A stretch of DNA of 64,000 nucleotides from assembly GCF_016919165.1 (NCBI RefSeq), contig NZ_JAFFPS010000064.1, positions 75,686-139,685 on the forward strand, given 5' to 3'. Source of the stretch: Leptospira chreensis (GTDB lineage Bacteria; Spirochaetota; Leptospiria; Leptospirales; Leptospiraceae). Each line of letters opens with the position of its first letter. The stretch's first letter is position 1. Both the position numbers and the translations under genes were made by a program. The notes below the pieces were generated by a model that worked only from the letters and a program-made list of their open reading frames with translations, did not search any database and was not told where the DNA came from. This document shows positions 33,669 to 43,525 of the stretch, in pieces.

Positions 33669-35480
33669 TCATTCCATAAGTGTGATGGTATTTTCCCAAC
33701 CACCTGTCACCATTTTGGAAGAAAAATCCCATTTATTTGGGAAAGCTTCTTGTAACCTTGATTTTATATATTTAATACCAGTACCAAGTGAATCTGATTT
33801 GGTTGTGGGGAGGCCGTCATTGAAAAGGATGTATTTTGTTTTATTTTTATCCTTCTTTTTCTTCAATGTGAAAGTTCCTGAATTTTTGCCTTGATAACCA
33901 TGGGTCAGTCCATTTTCAACCAATGTCAACAATACAATCGGAGGAATCAGATCTTTGGCACTGATACCTTCAGTTTTGAATTCAAATTTTGATTCTTTTC
34001 TAAGACTCATAATTTCTAAGTATCTTTTACAAATACTAATTTCTTCGTTAACGGAAATGGTTTTTTTGTTTGTTAACTTTAGAATGGCTCGTAATTCATC
34101 AGAAAGAGCAGTTAGCAATTGTTTTGCTGTTTCTGGATCTTCATCTAACCAAATGATCGTTGCATTGATCGAATTTAACAAAAAGTGGGGATGGATATTA
34201 TTTTTTAATAATTCTACCTCTAGCCTCGAGGAAACGAGTTGGGCATCTTGGAGTTTGACTTTATAGGAAGCCATCCGCCTTTCGGCTCTGTTTTTTTCCG
34301 AGTTCGTAAGTTTGATTTTGTAGGCAAGACCCAAGGAAAGTAAACACATCTCTATGGCCGAACCCGCTTGCAGCCCATACTCAGTCACTATATTTGCAGG
34401 TAAAATCCCAAAACCTTTGAGGGAATAGATACCGACACCAAATAGAAGTGCCACCCAAGCGATTAAAAAGTACCGTGCCGGCTTGTATCCTTTATCCCAA
34501 CAAACAACGGCGACAAGAAACACAGACAAAGCGAACAAAATAACAAGGGATGCCAGTAAATATATATTCACATAGTATGAAAAGATAAAGGAAGATAACA
34601 TTAAAAATAACATGAGTCCCATCAAAACAAATATGATTTTATCCCAAGTCGGCGTATTTTTCTTTGTGCTTAAAAAACTTCTCGTAAACTGAAGCCCCCA
34701 AAATAAGGAAAACCCTCCCACAAAAGGCAAACTAATATTTGCCCAATGCGGCGAATTAGGCCAAAATATTTGGAATGCTAATCCATTTAAAACTGACTGA
34801 GAAAGACCATAAAAACTAATATACAAAAGATAATACAAATAACCCAAATCTCTTAGCATAAACAAAAGAATTAAATTATAAATTACTAATACAAAGAGAA
34901 TCCCATAATAAATCCCCAGAGACAAATTTTCCTTTTCTTTAAGTTTTAAAAATCGTTCATGCGAATACACTGTGATTGGAAATTGTACAGTTCCTTCACT
35001 CTCAAACCGAAAGTAATATTTATTATTTTTTTGGGAGCCTAGTTTGATCGGAAAAATAAAACTTTTTTCTTCTAAGGGCCTTTGCGAAAATACATAGGAA
35101 TCGCCAGTGATGATCTCTTTCCAAGTTTGATCGTTCCATTCATAAAATTCTATTTTGTCTAGTAATGGATAGGATACATGAATGAACCAATCCCGCACTT
35201 TGGATTCATTTTGTAGTTCAAACCGAACCCAATAAACATTTTTTGTGAACCCAAAATTGGGCGAAAGGGATTTACTCTCAGCAAATAGATTCGATTTTCG
35301 GACTTCCTCAAATTTCAAGTGATTATCAGGCGTTAGGGTAAGAATCTCCATATGAAATCCAATGGGATATTCACCAGTTCCAGTTTTTAAAATGGTAGTA
35401 AATCGAGACTGGGTGGGGAGAGCCGAAAGAGAAAAACCACTTAAAAATATTAGAATTAGGCTAAATTGCGTCCAGGACAT
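33669..35480 (-). CDS. 7TMR-DISM sensor histidine kinase (LytS type)
   Basis: A 603-residue kinase. Signal peptide (1-20), 7TMR-DISMED2 domain (about 30-160, with FTKNVYWVRFELQNESKVRDW), seven membrane segments (about 175-385), short coiled coil, His_kinase domain with the phosphoacceptor in NNIHPHFLLNSINAT, and GHKL ATPase with LVENGLTHGY and GTGIKYIKSRLQ. The IHPHFLLN motif marks the LytS/YehU class that pairs with LytTR regulators, and such a regulator is the third gene of the same run. Extracellular domain type suggests a carbohydrate ligand, by family only. Confidence 0.92.
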   Translation of the reverse strand: MSWTQFSLILIFLSGFSLSALPTQSRFTTILKTGTGEYPIGFHMEILTLTPDNHLKFEEVRKSNLFAESKSLSPNFGFTKNVYWVRFELQNESKVRDWFIHVSYPLLDKIEFYEWNDQTWKEIITGDSYVFSQRPLEEKSFIFPIKLGSQKNNKYYFRFESEGTVQFPITVYSHERFLKLKEKENLSLGIYYGILFVLVIYNLILLFMLRDLGYLYYLLYISFYGLSQSVLNGLAFQIFWPNSPHWANISLPFVGGFSLFWGLQFTRSFLSTKKNTPTWDKIIFVLMGLMLFLMLSSFIFSYYVNIYLLASLVILFALSVFLVAVVCWDKGYKPARYFLIAWVALLFGVGIYSLKGFGILPANIVTEYGLQAGSAIEMCLLSLGLAYKIKLTNSEKNRAERRMASYKVKLQDAQLVSSRLEVELLKNNIHPHFLLNSINATIIWLDEDPETAKQLLTALSDELRAILKLTNKKTISVNEEISICKRYLEIMSLRKESKFEFKTEGISAKDLIPPIVLLTLVENGLTHGYQGKNSGTFTLKKKKDKNKTKYILFNDGLPTTKSDSLGTGIKYIKSRLQEAFPNKWDFSSKMVTGGWENTITLME

Positions 35481-35827
35481 TTTGACAAAATTTACTTTGT
35501 TTGAGTTAGATTGTAAAGTAAAAGATTCTGTTTGGTGTTAAATGATTCCCAACATTCTTTTTGATCCCAAAAGCGGACAATATGGAAGATTCATGGATCA
35601 AAAACTCCCAATCGGGTAAACTTTCTCTTATACTTGCGAATGTTCTCCATCACCACCCCTCAGACGGAATGAAAAGTTGGTTTAGGAAATTCCTCAAGGA
35701 AGGACCCAATCAAATCACTTAATTTCGAAAATTTTTTGACAACACTTCCCATCGTTTGGATTTTAATACAAAATAACAGTTGTCAACGTTTTTGAATCCT
35801 GAACACTCCAACTGTAAGGCTTGAATC
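35481..35827. other. Divergent intergenic region with an inverted repeat
   Basis: Lies between the divergent kinase and propeller genes. TTGACAAC (35736-35743) and GTTGTCAA (35779-35786) form an 8-bp inverted repeat 35 bases apart; TTGACA could be a -35 but the best -10 (TTTAAT, 35762) is 20 bases away. Confidence 0.4.
35582..35722 (+). CDS. Possible small ORF, 46 residues
   Basis: ATG to TAA encodes MEDSWIKNSQSGKLSLILAN and 26 further residues, basic and helical (KSWFRKFLKEG). A purine-rich AGCGGA lies upstream. No recognisable homology; it may be fortuitous. Confidence 0.22.
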   Translation: MEDSWIKNSQSGKLSLILANVLHHHPSDGMKSWFRKFLKEGPNQIT

Positions 35828-38101
35828 ATGATACGACTGGCAAAATTTTCCTATCTAATCTTTCTTTTTTTCTCCCTTATCATTTGTAAACCAGCGGAAC
35901 TCTCCAACGCTTGCGATCCAAATTCCGAATCCTATATAACTTCCACAATCCTCAGGTTTTTAACTAGCGATAACTCCCCTTCTTGTTTCCCCGGATTTCC
36001 CAAACCTCCCACCTGGGGTGCACATAGCGATTCCTTGGCCAATCTGGAAATCTTAGGTATGGCCATCCATAACAATAAACTCTACTTAGGTGGTAGATTT
36101 CAATTTTTAGGTCCCAATACGGGAGGAGCTGCCATCTTAAATACAGTGGATGGATCCCTACTTGATTCGAACTCCTGTCCCTACTTAGAAGTCCTTAGTT
36201 TTAGCAATGTAGCTATTTCTGACGAAAGAGGTGGGTTTTATTTGGCTGGGAATTTTACACACGTCCAAGGGGTCGCCAAACAAAGTTTAGTGCATATTAA
36301 TTCCAATTGTAAATTGGATACAAATTTTGATGTGGGAACGGGATCTGGAGGAGCCGACATTCGTGATCTCTTATTAGTGGGAGAAACAATTTATATCGCG
36401 GGGAGTTTTTCCACATGGAATGGTTCTACTCGTGGATATCTGGCTGCGGTGGACAGAACCTCAGGTGCTTTAGATACAAATTGGATCGCAAATGCTGATG
36501 GAGTCGTAGAAGCTATAATCGCTGACACAGACGGAATCTTTGTCGCAGGACAATTTATCAATATCAACGGAAGCGGAATCGGTAGGTTATCAAAAATTGC
36601 CTTCGATACAGGGAATCCAATTTTGAGTTTTGCGCCGAGTATTACAGCAGGGGCCATTCGTTCCATTGCAATCGGAATCAATGCTTCAAATAATAAAGTA
36701 ATCTATGCAGGTGGAAGTTTTACCGCTGGTTCCAACTCCAATGCAAAATCCTTTGCAATGGATGGTAGTTTAACGGCTTGGAATCCCGCTCCAAACAATC
36801 TAGTCGATGATCTTGTAGCAGTAGGTTCAAAAGTTTATTTAATCGGTAGCTTTTCTCTATTAGGTGCTACCGTTAGAAATTACTTTGCTGCTGTAGATAA
36901 CAATTTAGGAGCTGTGGGCAATGAAGATTTACCTTTCTCTGGTGCTGACACACTAGCCTCCATCACTGTATTTGGTGGTAAAATTTATCTCCTAGGAAAT
37001 TTCACTTCCATAGCTGGTACACCAAGGAGGTATGGATTCTCTATAGATCCCACCACTGGAAAAATATCAGATTGGAATCCAAGTTTTACCACTGGTTTCT
37101 CCTATCCCACAGGAAAAATCGCCTTTTCCTCTGACGGCAGTAAGGTGTTAGTTCCAGGCAATTATTACAGCGTTAATGTAGTCGAACGCAATGGATTTGG
37201 AGCCATTGATTTAAACACCGGCAAACCAACAGATTTGAATCTTCAAATGGCGGGTATAGCAATACGAAGTTTGCATATTCGAGATAACATTTTATATGGA
37301 GGAGGACAATTTACTTCTATTTTAAATAACTCCAGAACCAATTTTTTTATTTTGAATTTAAATACAAATACCTTAGAAGGGACAGCGCCCACATTCAACT
37401 CCAACGTCGAAACTATCACCACAGATGAAAATTATATTTATGTCGGCGGAAGTTTTTCGAATGTGGCAGGAACAGCGCGCACAAATATCGCGCGTTTGGT
37501 GCTTTCCAATGGTGCACTTGACAATTGGAATCCTGTAGGAGATGGAAACGTTGCCTCCATTCACCTTTTAAAAGAAAAAGTATTTGTGGGAGGATCTTTT
37601 ACCAATATAGGAGGATCCAATACATCTTATATTACCGCACTGAACCCAACAAGCGGCACCAATTTACTTTTTCCATCTCCGACAATGTTCCCCAATATCA
37701 ATGTTTCTGCAATAGCTAACTATCAAAATCAAGTGTTTATCGGAGGAAATTTTACTACCATCGGTGCACAAACCACTTCGAGGTTTAGTTCCTTCGATAA
37801 TACTTCCGGTGCTTATACACATCAATTATTTTCCACCGATAACATAGTTTCCACCATAAGTATTGGAGAAAATGGTAAGGGAGTTGTTGGTGGTTATTTT
37901 ACAACCATAAACGGATACCCTAAAGAAGGATTCGTATATTATGATTTTCTGAATAGAAAAATATTAGATTCCAATATTCCATCGGCAGGTGATGTCTACC
38001 GGTCTATCTCAGTAAACAACACACATTACTTCGGAGGAAAAATTAGCCAAGTCAACTATCGTCCGAAAGGGGGATTTTACTTTGCTGATATCAATAATTA
38101 G
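35828..38101 (+). CDS. Large beta-propeller lipoprotein (delta-60-type repeats)
   Basis: A 757-residue lipoprotein: signal LAKFSYLIFLFFSLIIC with acylated cysteine in CKPAEL. A short module (ACDPNSESY...ILRFLTS...SCF) precedes about a dozen repeats of roughly 50 residues, each with a core like IYIAGSFSTWNG-x-R-x-x-LAAVD and a following TSGALDTNW. This matches the delta-60/DUF5122 propeller pattern. Repeats run to the C terminus (YFGGKISQVNY). The number of repeats suggests two stacked propellers. Probably surface or periplasmic; ligand unknown. AAGG lies ahead of the ATG. Confidence 0.85.
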   Translation: MIRLAKFSYLIFLFFSLIICKPAELSNACDPNSESYITSTILRFLTSDNSPSCFPGFPKPPTWGAHSDSLANLEILGMAIHNNKLYLGGRFQFLGPNTGGAAILNTVDGSLLDSNSCPYLEVLSFSNVAISDERGGFYLAGNFTHVQGVAKQSLVHINSNCKLDTNFDVGTGSGGADIRDLLLVGETIYIAGSFSTWNGSTRGYLAAVDRTSGALDTNWIANADGVVEAIIADTDGIFVAGQFININGSGIGRLSKIAFDTGNPILSFAPSITAGAIRSIAIGINASNNKVIYAGGSFTAGSNSNAKSFAMDGSLTAWNPAPNNLVDDLVAVGSKVYLIGSFSLLGATVRNYFAAVDNNLGAVGNEDLPFSGADTLASITVFGGKIYLLGNFTSIAGTPRRYGFSIDPTTGKISDWNPSFTTGFSYPTGKIAFSSDGSKVLVPGNYYSVNVVERNGFGAIDLNTGKPTDLNLQMAGIAIRSLHIRDNILYGGGQFTSILNNSRTNFFILNLNTNTLEGTAPTFNSNVETITTDENYIYVGGSFSNVAGTARTNIARLVLSNGALDNWNPVGDGNVASIHLLKEKVFVGGSFTNIGGSNTSYITALNPTSGTNLLFPSPTMFPNINVSAIANYQNQVFIGGNFTTIGAQTTSRFSSFDNTSGAYTHQLFSTDNIVSTISIGENGKGVVGGYFTTINGYPKEGFVYYDFLNRKILDSNIPSAGDVYRSISVNNTHYFGGKISQVNYRPKGGFYFADINN

Positions 38102-38137
38102 TGGTATCTAAAGATTTTCAAACTTCCATTTTTAGTT

Positions 38138-39406
38138 TCAATAAGATACAATTTCCACTGAAAATGGATTACTTCCGGCAGTCACAGGAAATCCGCTAAG
38201 AGGCAAAAGAGATCCATCCCCACCAATAGTGTAACCCGAAACATTGCCTCCTTGTGTATTGGAGGAATATAAAAACTTTCCACTTGGATCAATACTAAGA
38301 CCAATAGGACTAAATCCAGAAGAAAAAGGTGACCCACTTACAGATGTTAAAATTCCATTAACAGGATTTACAGTATAAGCAGAAATCGTTCCTTGCCCCG
38401 TACCACTGTTGGCAACAAACACAAACCGATTGAATGGATCTGTGACAGTAAACCCTGGTGCGATTCCTGCAGAAATACTGGTTTGGATGGTAAGATTTCC
38501 CGTATTTCCATCTCTCAAAAATGGGAACACATCTTGTGAAAAATAATTGGCTCCATAAACAAACTGATCATTAGCAGAAATGGCTATGGAAATATTATTT
38601 TCACCAGTTTGATAAACGTTAACAGAAGTTAATCCTCCTGTCGTCGAATCCAGATGAAACGCCTGAACTCCAGATATATTTCCGCTCGCACCAGTAAGTC
38701 CAACATACAAATGCCTACCAGTAGAATCGAAAACAAGTCTTCCAACTGCCCCAGCCGTTGGATTGGATGTATTAGTAGTAGGTGTTAGGCTAGAAATATT
38801 TCCAGAAGAATCGATGGCCAACCGATGAATTTGCTGAGTGGTTTCCGAACTAGCAAATAAATATTTTCCACTAGGATCTAAGGCTAAAGAATATGGGGTA
38901 GAAGCAAGAACCAAATCGGTATGTTTTATAGATAGGGTTCCTGTATCGGGATTTAGATTAAGTATAGAAATGGAAGTATTACCAACATTAGCCACATATA
39001 CAATTGTACCATCCGCATTGGCTACTGAATGACGAGGACGATTTGTCAATGCAAAGGGTGATCCAGCCACCTCAGCTAATTCACCAGTGTTCGGGAGGAT
39101 CCGAAAAACACTGATGCTGCTCGTTGCCGTAGACACACCGACATTGGTAACCAGAAGGAAACGAGGAATTTTAATTCTAGTATGAGAAGGATTTCTCATA
39201 CTAACACCACAAAATTGCGTGCTTTCACTAGTGCCGAGCAGGATCGCCAAGGTTTGAAAATAAGATGAAGCCCCTGGATCACAACTAACATTGAGTTCAG
39301 AAGGTTCGCATTGAGAACAAAACGTAATCACAAGAGCAATACAAAGAATCTTTTTACATAAGTAAATCAACGGTTTTTGTTTCAATCCGGGTTCATTCCT
39401 TTTCAC
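38138..39406 (-). CDS. Beta-propeller lipoprotein (YVTN/lactonase-like repeats)
   Basis: A 422-residue lipoprotein. Signal segment ILCIALVITFCSQC gives CEPSEL, followed by the same module as its convergent neighbour (VSCDPGASSY, ILLGTSES, FCG). The body has about seven repeats such as DPSGKYLFASSETTQQIHRL and DPFNRFVFVANSGTGQGTIS, typical of YVTN/6-phosphogluconolactonase-like seven-bladed propellers. Catalytic function is doubtful because lactonase active-site residues are not apparent. Start is GTG 39406 (AAAGGA upstream); TTG 39385 is an alternative. Confidence 0.85.
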   Translation of the reverse strand: MKRNEPGLKQKPLIYLCKKILCIALVITFCSQCEPSELNVSCDPGASSYFQTLAILLGTSESTQFCGVSMRNPSHTRIKIPRFLLVTNVGVSTATSSISVFRILPNTGELAEVAGSPFALTNRPRHSVANADGTIVYVANVGNTSISILNLNPDTGTLSIKHTDLVLASTPYSLALDPSGKYLFASSETTQQIHRLAIDSSGNISSLTPTTNTSNPTAGAVGRLVFDSTGRHLYVGLTGASGNISGVQAFHLDSTTGGLTSVNVYQTGENNISIAISANDQFVYGANYFSQDVFPFLRDGNTGNLTIQTSISAGIAPGFTVTDPFNRFVFVANSGTGQGTISAYTVNPVNGILTSVSGSPFSSGFSPIGLSIDPSGKFLYSSNTQGGNVSGYTIGGDGSLLPLSGFPVTAGSNPFSVEIVSY

Positions 39407-39822
39407 TAAGCAGGTATTCCTTTCTAATAAAAAATATACAAACTTTATTCACCTTTCCTCCATCATTTCTATCAATTTATTTTAAGAAATACAAAGGACA
39501 ATCCATCAGAAAAAATCACTCACATCTTTTCAAACCTGGGCGTTCCCCATTGGATCGTTATTTAAAAATTGGATTCATGCTGGGTCGGGCTCTTCCGGGG
39601 TGCGCGTTCGCTCCCGTCCGCGAAAGCGGACCAAGCCCTCCAGGTCCCTAACGCTAAAAAATCCCATATAAAATTTCATTTAGATGACAAATCCAAAAAT
39701 TATATTCTTTATCTTAAAGTAAAAAAAATAGTTTGTATGTGTTAAAAAAGAATTCGATTGATTGCAAACTTAACTTTTAGATTGTTTCCGATAAAGAACA
39801 TTACTTCCGGTAAACGAAACCA
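39407..39822. other. 416-base intergenic region carrying a GC-rich palindrome
   Basis: No ORF of note. AT-rich flanks surround the GC-rich element at 39582-39653. It separates two divergent genes and should hold both their promoters, but I cannot place them confidently. Confidence 0.4.
39582..39653. repeat. GC-rich palindromic element, divergent family member
   Basis: Begins GGGTCGGGCT and ends CCCTAACGC. An outer stem GGGCT/AGCCC encloses GTCCGC-GAAA-GCGGAC, a 6-bp stem capped by a GNRA tetraloop. The opening GGTCGGGCT and ending CTAACGC match the copy at 62956; the inner part differs. Confidence 0.6.
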
Positions 39823-40869
39823 ATGAATCACATCATAGCTTGGGGAAAATCAATCCAATTTTTATTAGGACTACAAAGTCAGGATGAATCCTTGCCTGAT
39901 GTTAAGGAAGTTTCCATTCCCATACGCAACGGAGTTTTGCGTGCAGACTGTTACATTCCGAAAAAAAAACCAATCGGAACCATTGTCACTATCAATGGAC
40001 TAGCTCCCTTAGGAAACAGGGACCCAAGGTTTATCATTGTCAATAAAAGTCTGAGCAAACTGGGTTATACGGTCGTCAGTCCTTTCTATGATGAAATCTG
40101 TGATTATAAAATTTCACTTCGTAACATTGATGATATAAAAGATTCGATTCTTTATATCTCTTCCCAAAAAGAACTTAGCCCCTCCGGGAAAGTATCCATT
40201 TTTGCACCTTCTTTCTCCGGTTCCTTAAGTCTCATCGCAGCCAGCGATAAAGAAATTGCAGACCGAACCCATTCCCTTTGCGCCATCGGAGCCTTTGCCA
40301 ATGTAGATGATATCATTGGAAATTTATTTGCAAACCAGAATCTAGATGAATATGGACGAATGATCCTTCTTTTAAATTTTCTTCCCCTATCCATTGGAGA
40401 AAACAAAAGCTTATTTAAAGCCATTAAACTTGCGATCTTAGACAATTACTACAAATACAAAAATAACCTTCTCGAACCTCATTATACAAAAATGAAAAAA
40501 TCAGATCGTGATTTTTTTGAAAACCTGAAATATGATAGTGAATTTCGAATGAAACATTGGAAACTCATTCTAAAAAAAGGAGGGAAAAACCGCGAATTGT
40601 TAACGGCTTTATCTGTTACCAATTATATCAATTCTCTCAATATACCCATTTTATTAATTCATGGAGTCAAAGATGATGTGGTGCCTGCAAACGAATCACT
40701 CATGTTATACGAGAAACTTTTAGCTCGGGGTGTTGAATGCAAACTTTGTATTACTTCCCTAATCTCCCATGGGGATACGGGATTCAGTTTCAAAACTTTA
40801 TTAGAAGTACCAAAACTGATTAGCTCCTTTTCCTTTTTTTTCTTAAAAGCTTATGATAGAGAAAAATAA
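39823..40869 (+). CDS. Alpha/beta hydrolase
   Basis: A 348-residue predicted hydrolase. After a 35-residue N-terminal part it has NGLAPLGNRDPRF (oxyanion region), the nucleophile elbow FAPSFSGSLSL with Ala for the first Gly of GxSxG, the acid loop LLIHGVKDDVVPANES and the histidine in LISHGDTGF. A helical insert (about 170-255) forms the lid. No signal peptide. Substrate unknown. It converges on rocD, with 22 bases between the stops. Confidence 0.8.
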   Translation: MNHIIAWGKSIQFLLGLQSQDESLPDVKEVSIPIRNGVLRADCYIPKKKPIGTIVTINGLAPLGNRDPRFIIVNKSLSKLGYTVVSPFYDEICDYKISLRNIDDIKDSILYISSQKELSPSGKVSIFAPSFSGSLSLIAASDKEIADRTHSLCAIGAFANVDDIIGNLFANQNLDEYGRMILLLNFLPLSIGENKSLFKAIKLAILDNYYKYKNNLLEPHYTKMKKSDRDFFENLKYDSEFRMKHWKLILKKGGKNRELLTALSVTNYINSLNIPILLIHGVKDDVVPANESLMLYEKLLARGVECKLCITSLISHGDTGFSFKTLLEVPKLISSFSFFFLKAYDREK

Positions 40870-40891
40870 AAAATCATCCAACAACGTTTGA

Positions 40892-42100
40892 TCACAATAA
40901 ATCAATTGCTGATTTTATGATTCCCATTGCTTCTCTCATTTCTTTCTCCTGAATCACGAGAGGGGGTGCAAATCGCACTGTGTTTTTATGAGTTTCCTTG
41001 GCTAAAATTCCTGACTTCATTAACTCCAAACACAAGTTTTTGGCATCTACCTTGTCAGTAAATTGTACCGCATTTAAGAGGCCTTTTCCCCGAACCAAAT
41101 GGACCAAAGGATGATTCCAAGATTCAATTGTTTCTCGAAATAGGATTCCCATTCGTTTTGAATTCTCGCTCATCCCTTCCTCTAGAATGGTTTTCACTGC
41201 AGTCATTGCCACTTCGCAAGCCAGTGGATTGCCACCAAATGTAGAACCATGTTCCCCTGGTTTCAAAAGTAAAAGAATTTCATCAGAACCTAATACGCAA
41301 GATACGGGCATCATTCCACCAGAAAGGGCTTTACCAAGAAGTAACAAATCTGGTTTGATTTTCGAGTGATCCGAACAAACAAGTTCCCCAGTCCTACCTA
41401 AACCTGTTTGTATTTCATCAACGATGAGTAGTACATTATGAAATTCGCATATTTTCTTTGCTTCGCTTAAATAGTTTTCATTAGGAACAATGACACCCGC
41501 TTCCCCTTGAATGGCCTCCACCATAAAGGCGGCAACATTTTTATCGGAAACGCACTTTTTCAAAGCATCCAAATCATTATAGGGAATGATTTCGTACCCA
41601 GTAAGGAAAGGACCAAAATCATTTTTACTTTTTGAATCAGTGGACGCTGAAATGGCAGCGATGGTTCTTCCCCAAAAGTTTCCTTCACAGAAAATGATTT
41701 TTGCCTGATTATCGGAAATTTTCTTCTTTTGATAACCCCACTTCCTCGCTAGTTTAATCGCGGTTTCCCCGGCCTCCACTCCCGTATTCATGGGCAATAC
41801 TCGATCGTATCCAAAAGTTTTTGTCATAAACTCAGTAAATAATGGAAGTTTGTCGTTATAAAAAGCTCTGGATGTCAAAGTAAGGATTGCTGATTGTTTT
41901 TGAAAAACTTCAACAATTTTAGGATGGCAGTGGCCTTGGTTCACAGCGCTGTATGCAGATAGAAAATCAAAATATTTTTTTCCTTCAATATCCCAAAGAT
42001 AAATCCCTTCCCCTTTTGTGATCACAACAGGCAAAGGAGAATAATTGAAAGCTCCAAACTTAGATTCTTTTTCGATAAACAAATCTGTCAATTTTCCCAT
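40892..42100 (-). CDS. rocD: Ornithine--oxo-acid transaminase
   Basis: PLP enzyme converting ornithine and 2-oxoglutarate to glutamate-5-semialdehyde and glutamate. At 402 residues it has normal length. Landmarks: LSAYSAVNQGHCHPKI, MNTGVEAGETAIKLARKWGY, EGNFWGRTIAAIS, LLIVDEIQTGLGRTG and the PLP lysine K257 in LLGKALSGGMMP; HGSTFGGNPLACEV follows. It is divergent from the proline dehydrogenase gene; its product is the same intermediate made there. Confidence 0.95.
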   Translation of the reverse strand: MGKLTDLFIEKESKFGAFNYSPLPVVITKGEGIYLWDIEGKKYFDFLSAYSAVNQGHCHPKIVEVFQKQSAILTLTSRAFYNDKLPLFTEFMTKTFGYDRVLPMNTGVEAGETAIKLARKWGYQKKKISDNQAKIIFCEGNFWGRTIAAISASTDSKSKNDFGPFLTGYEIIPYNDLDALKKCVSDKNVAAFMVEAIQGEAGVIVPNENYLSEAKKICEFHNVLLIVDEIQTGLGRTGELVCSDHSKIKPDLLLLGKALSGGMMPVSCVLGSDEILLLLKPGEHGSTFGGNPLACEVAMTAVKTILEEGMSENSKRMGILFRETIESWNHPLVHLVRGKGLLNAVQFTDKVDAKNLCLELMKSGILAKETHKNTVRFAPPLVIQEKEMREAMGIIKSAIDLL

Positions 42101-42205
42101 TTGGAAATAAAAACATCTAAGTTATTGTTTACAACTCCTTTCAGATTTTATATTCTCATTTTTTACAGAATCAAGAGTTTTGGGATCGAATTTGGTTGTT
42201 ACATT

Positions 42206-43525
42206 ATGTTTACAAAACAAATGCAAGATGATGATAAAGAAATTCTTTCCATTGCTAAAACAATCGATGGAAGCGGGGGACCTTGGTATCAAAGATTCAG
42301 ATTTTTTATCACTTCCAAAACAATCCACTTGGGGTTTCGTTATCCAAAATTAAAATTACAAACTTTCAAATTCATCGATGTCCTTCCCTCACTCGAATCA
42401 AAAAACATATACAAGTATTTTAAAATTTATCTTTTCGATGAAAATACAGAGATTCCTACATTTTTAAAATCTTCGATTCAGTTTCTCATCAATATCTTTT
42501 TCCTAGATTACATTGTTTCTTTCCTCATACTAAAAATAGTAAAAATCTTTGCCAAATTATTTATACTGACGGACTCTCCGAGGAATTTAGAAGAAATCCA
42601 TTTATCAACAAGACCTCGCACCTATGATATTTTAGGAGAAACGGCACTCTCCCCTAGAGAAGCAAAAGAATATCTACATCAATATTCGGAACTCCTAAAA
42701 ATTCTACCCGAGGTGCCAACAGGTATCAATTCCAAATTACGAACCAATATATCCATCAAATGCTCCGGGATTGAAACAAGGCTCTATCCAGAAGCCGAAG
42801 AGGTGAGTGTGAGATATTTACAAGATGCCCTGAGGCCCATCCTTCGTTTGGCAATGACGAAGGGAATCGGAATCAATTTGGACATGGAACAGTATGACCT
42901 TAAAGCAATCATCAGCCGATCCGCAATGGATTTATTTCTAGAGCCAGAATTTCAATTCTATCCACACTTCGGTATCGTTGTACAATCCTATTTAAAATCC
43001 TCAAAAGAGGATTTAGGTGTTTGGAAAGAATACGCAAAACTTCGGACCGTTCCCATCACCATTCGACTGGTGAAGGGGGCCTATTTAGAATTCGAACGAA
43101 TCAAAGCAGAAGAACGCGGATGGACCTCTCCCGTATTTGAGACCAAAAAAGAAACCGATATCAAATTTGAAGAAAATGTTTTATTTCTTTTAGAATCCTA
43201 TCCCTACCTTAGGCCAGCCTTCGGAACACATAACCTTCGTTCGCTTTCTTATATCCTATATCATACAAAAAGAAAAAACATTTCCGATTTTGAAATTCAA
43301 ATGTTGTATGGGATGGCCGGTAAATACAAGTTTGGGTTAGAATCTATGGGAATCATTGTCCGGGAATACTCTCCCATAGGTGCCCTACTTCCTGGGATGG
43401 CTTATTTGATTCGTAGGCTTTTAGAGAATACATCCAACCAAGGATTTTTGTATCAAATGAGTTTGGGAAAAAATTTAGATTCTTTAATAATGAGTCCCCA
43501 AGAGGAAAATTTACATGGAATTTAA
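42206..43525 (+). CDS. Proline dehydrogenase (stand-alone PutA N-terminal half)
   Basis: A 439-residue FAD enzyme oxidising proline to pyrroline-5-carboxylate. The TIM barrel carries GINLDMEQYDLK, TIRLVKGAYLEFE, PAFGTHNLRSL, MLYGM and the substrate-binding REYSPIGALLPGMAYLIRRL followed by LENTSNQGF. The preceding 110 residues are unlike known PutA. ATG 42206 is chosen; an in-frame TTG at 42101 would extend through the presumed promoter (TTGTTT-18-TATATT, 42125-42154). The next gene starts 11 bases before the stop. Confidence 0.92.
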   Translation: MFTKQMQDDDKEILSIAKTIDGSGGPWYQRFRFFITSKTIHLGFRYPKLKLQTFKFIDVLPSLESKNIYKYFKIYLFDENTEIPTFLKSSIQFLINIFFLDYIVSFLILKIVKIFAKLFILTDSPRNLEEIHLSTRPRTYDILGETALSPREAKEYLHQYSELLKILPEVPTGINSKLRTNISIKCSGIETRLYPEAEEVSVRYLQDALRPILRLAMTKGIGINLDMEQYDLKAIISRSAMDLFLEPEFQFYPHFGIVVQSYLKSSKEDLGVWKEYAKLRTVPITIRLVKGAYLEFERIKAEERGWTSPVFETKKETDIKFEENVLFLLESYPYLRPAFGTHNLRSLSYILYHTKRKNISDFEIQMLYGMAGKYKFGLESMGIIVREYSPIGALLPGMAYLIRRLLENTSNQGFLYQMSLGKNLDSLIMSPQEENLHGI

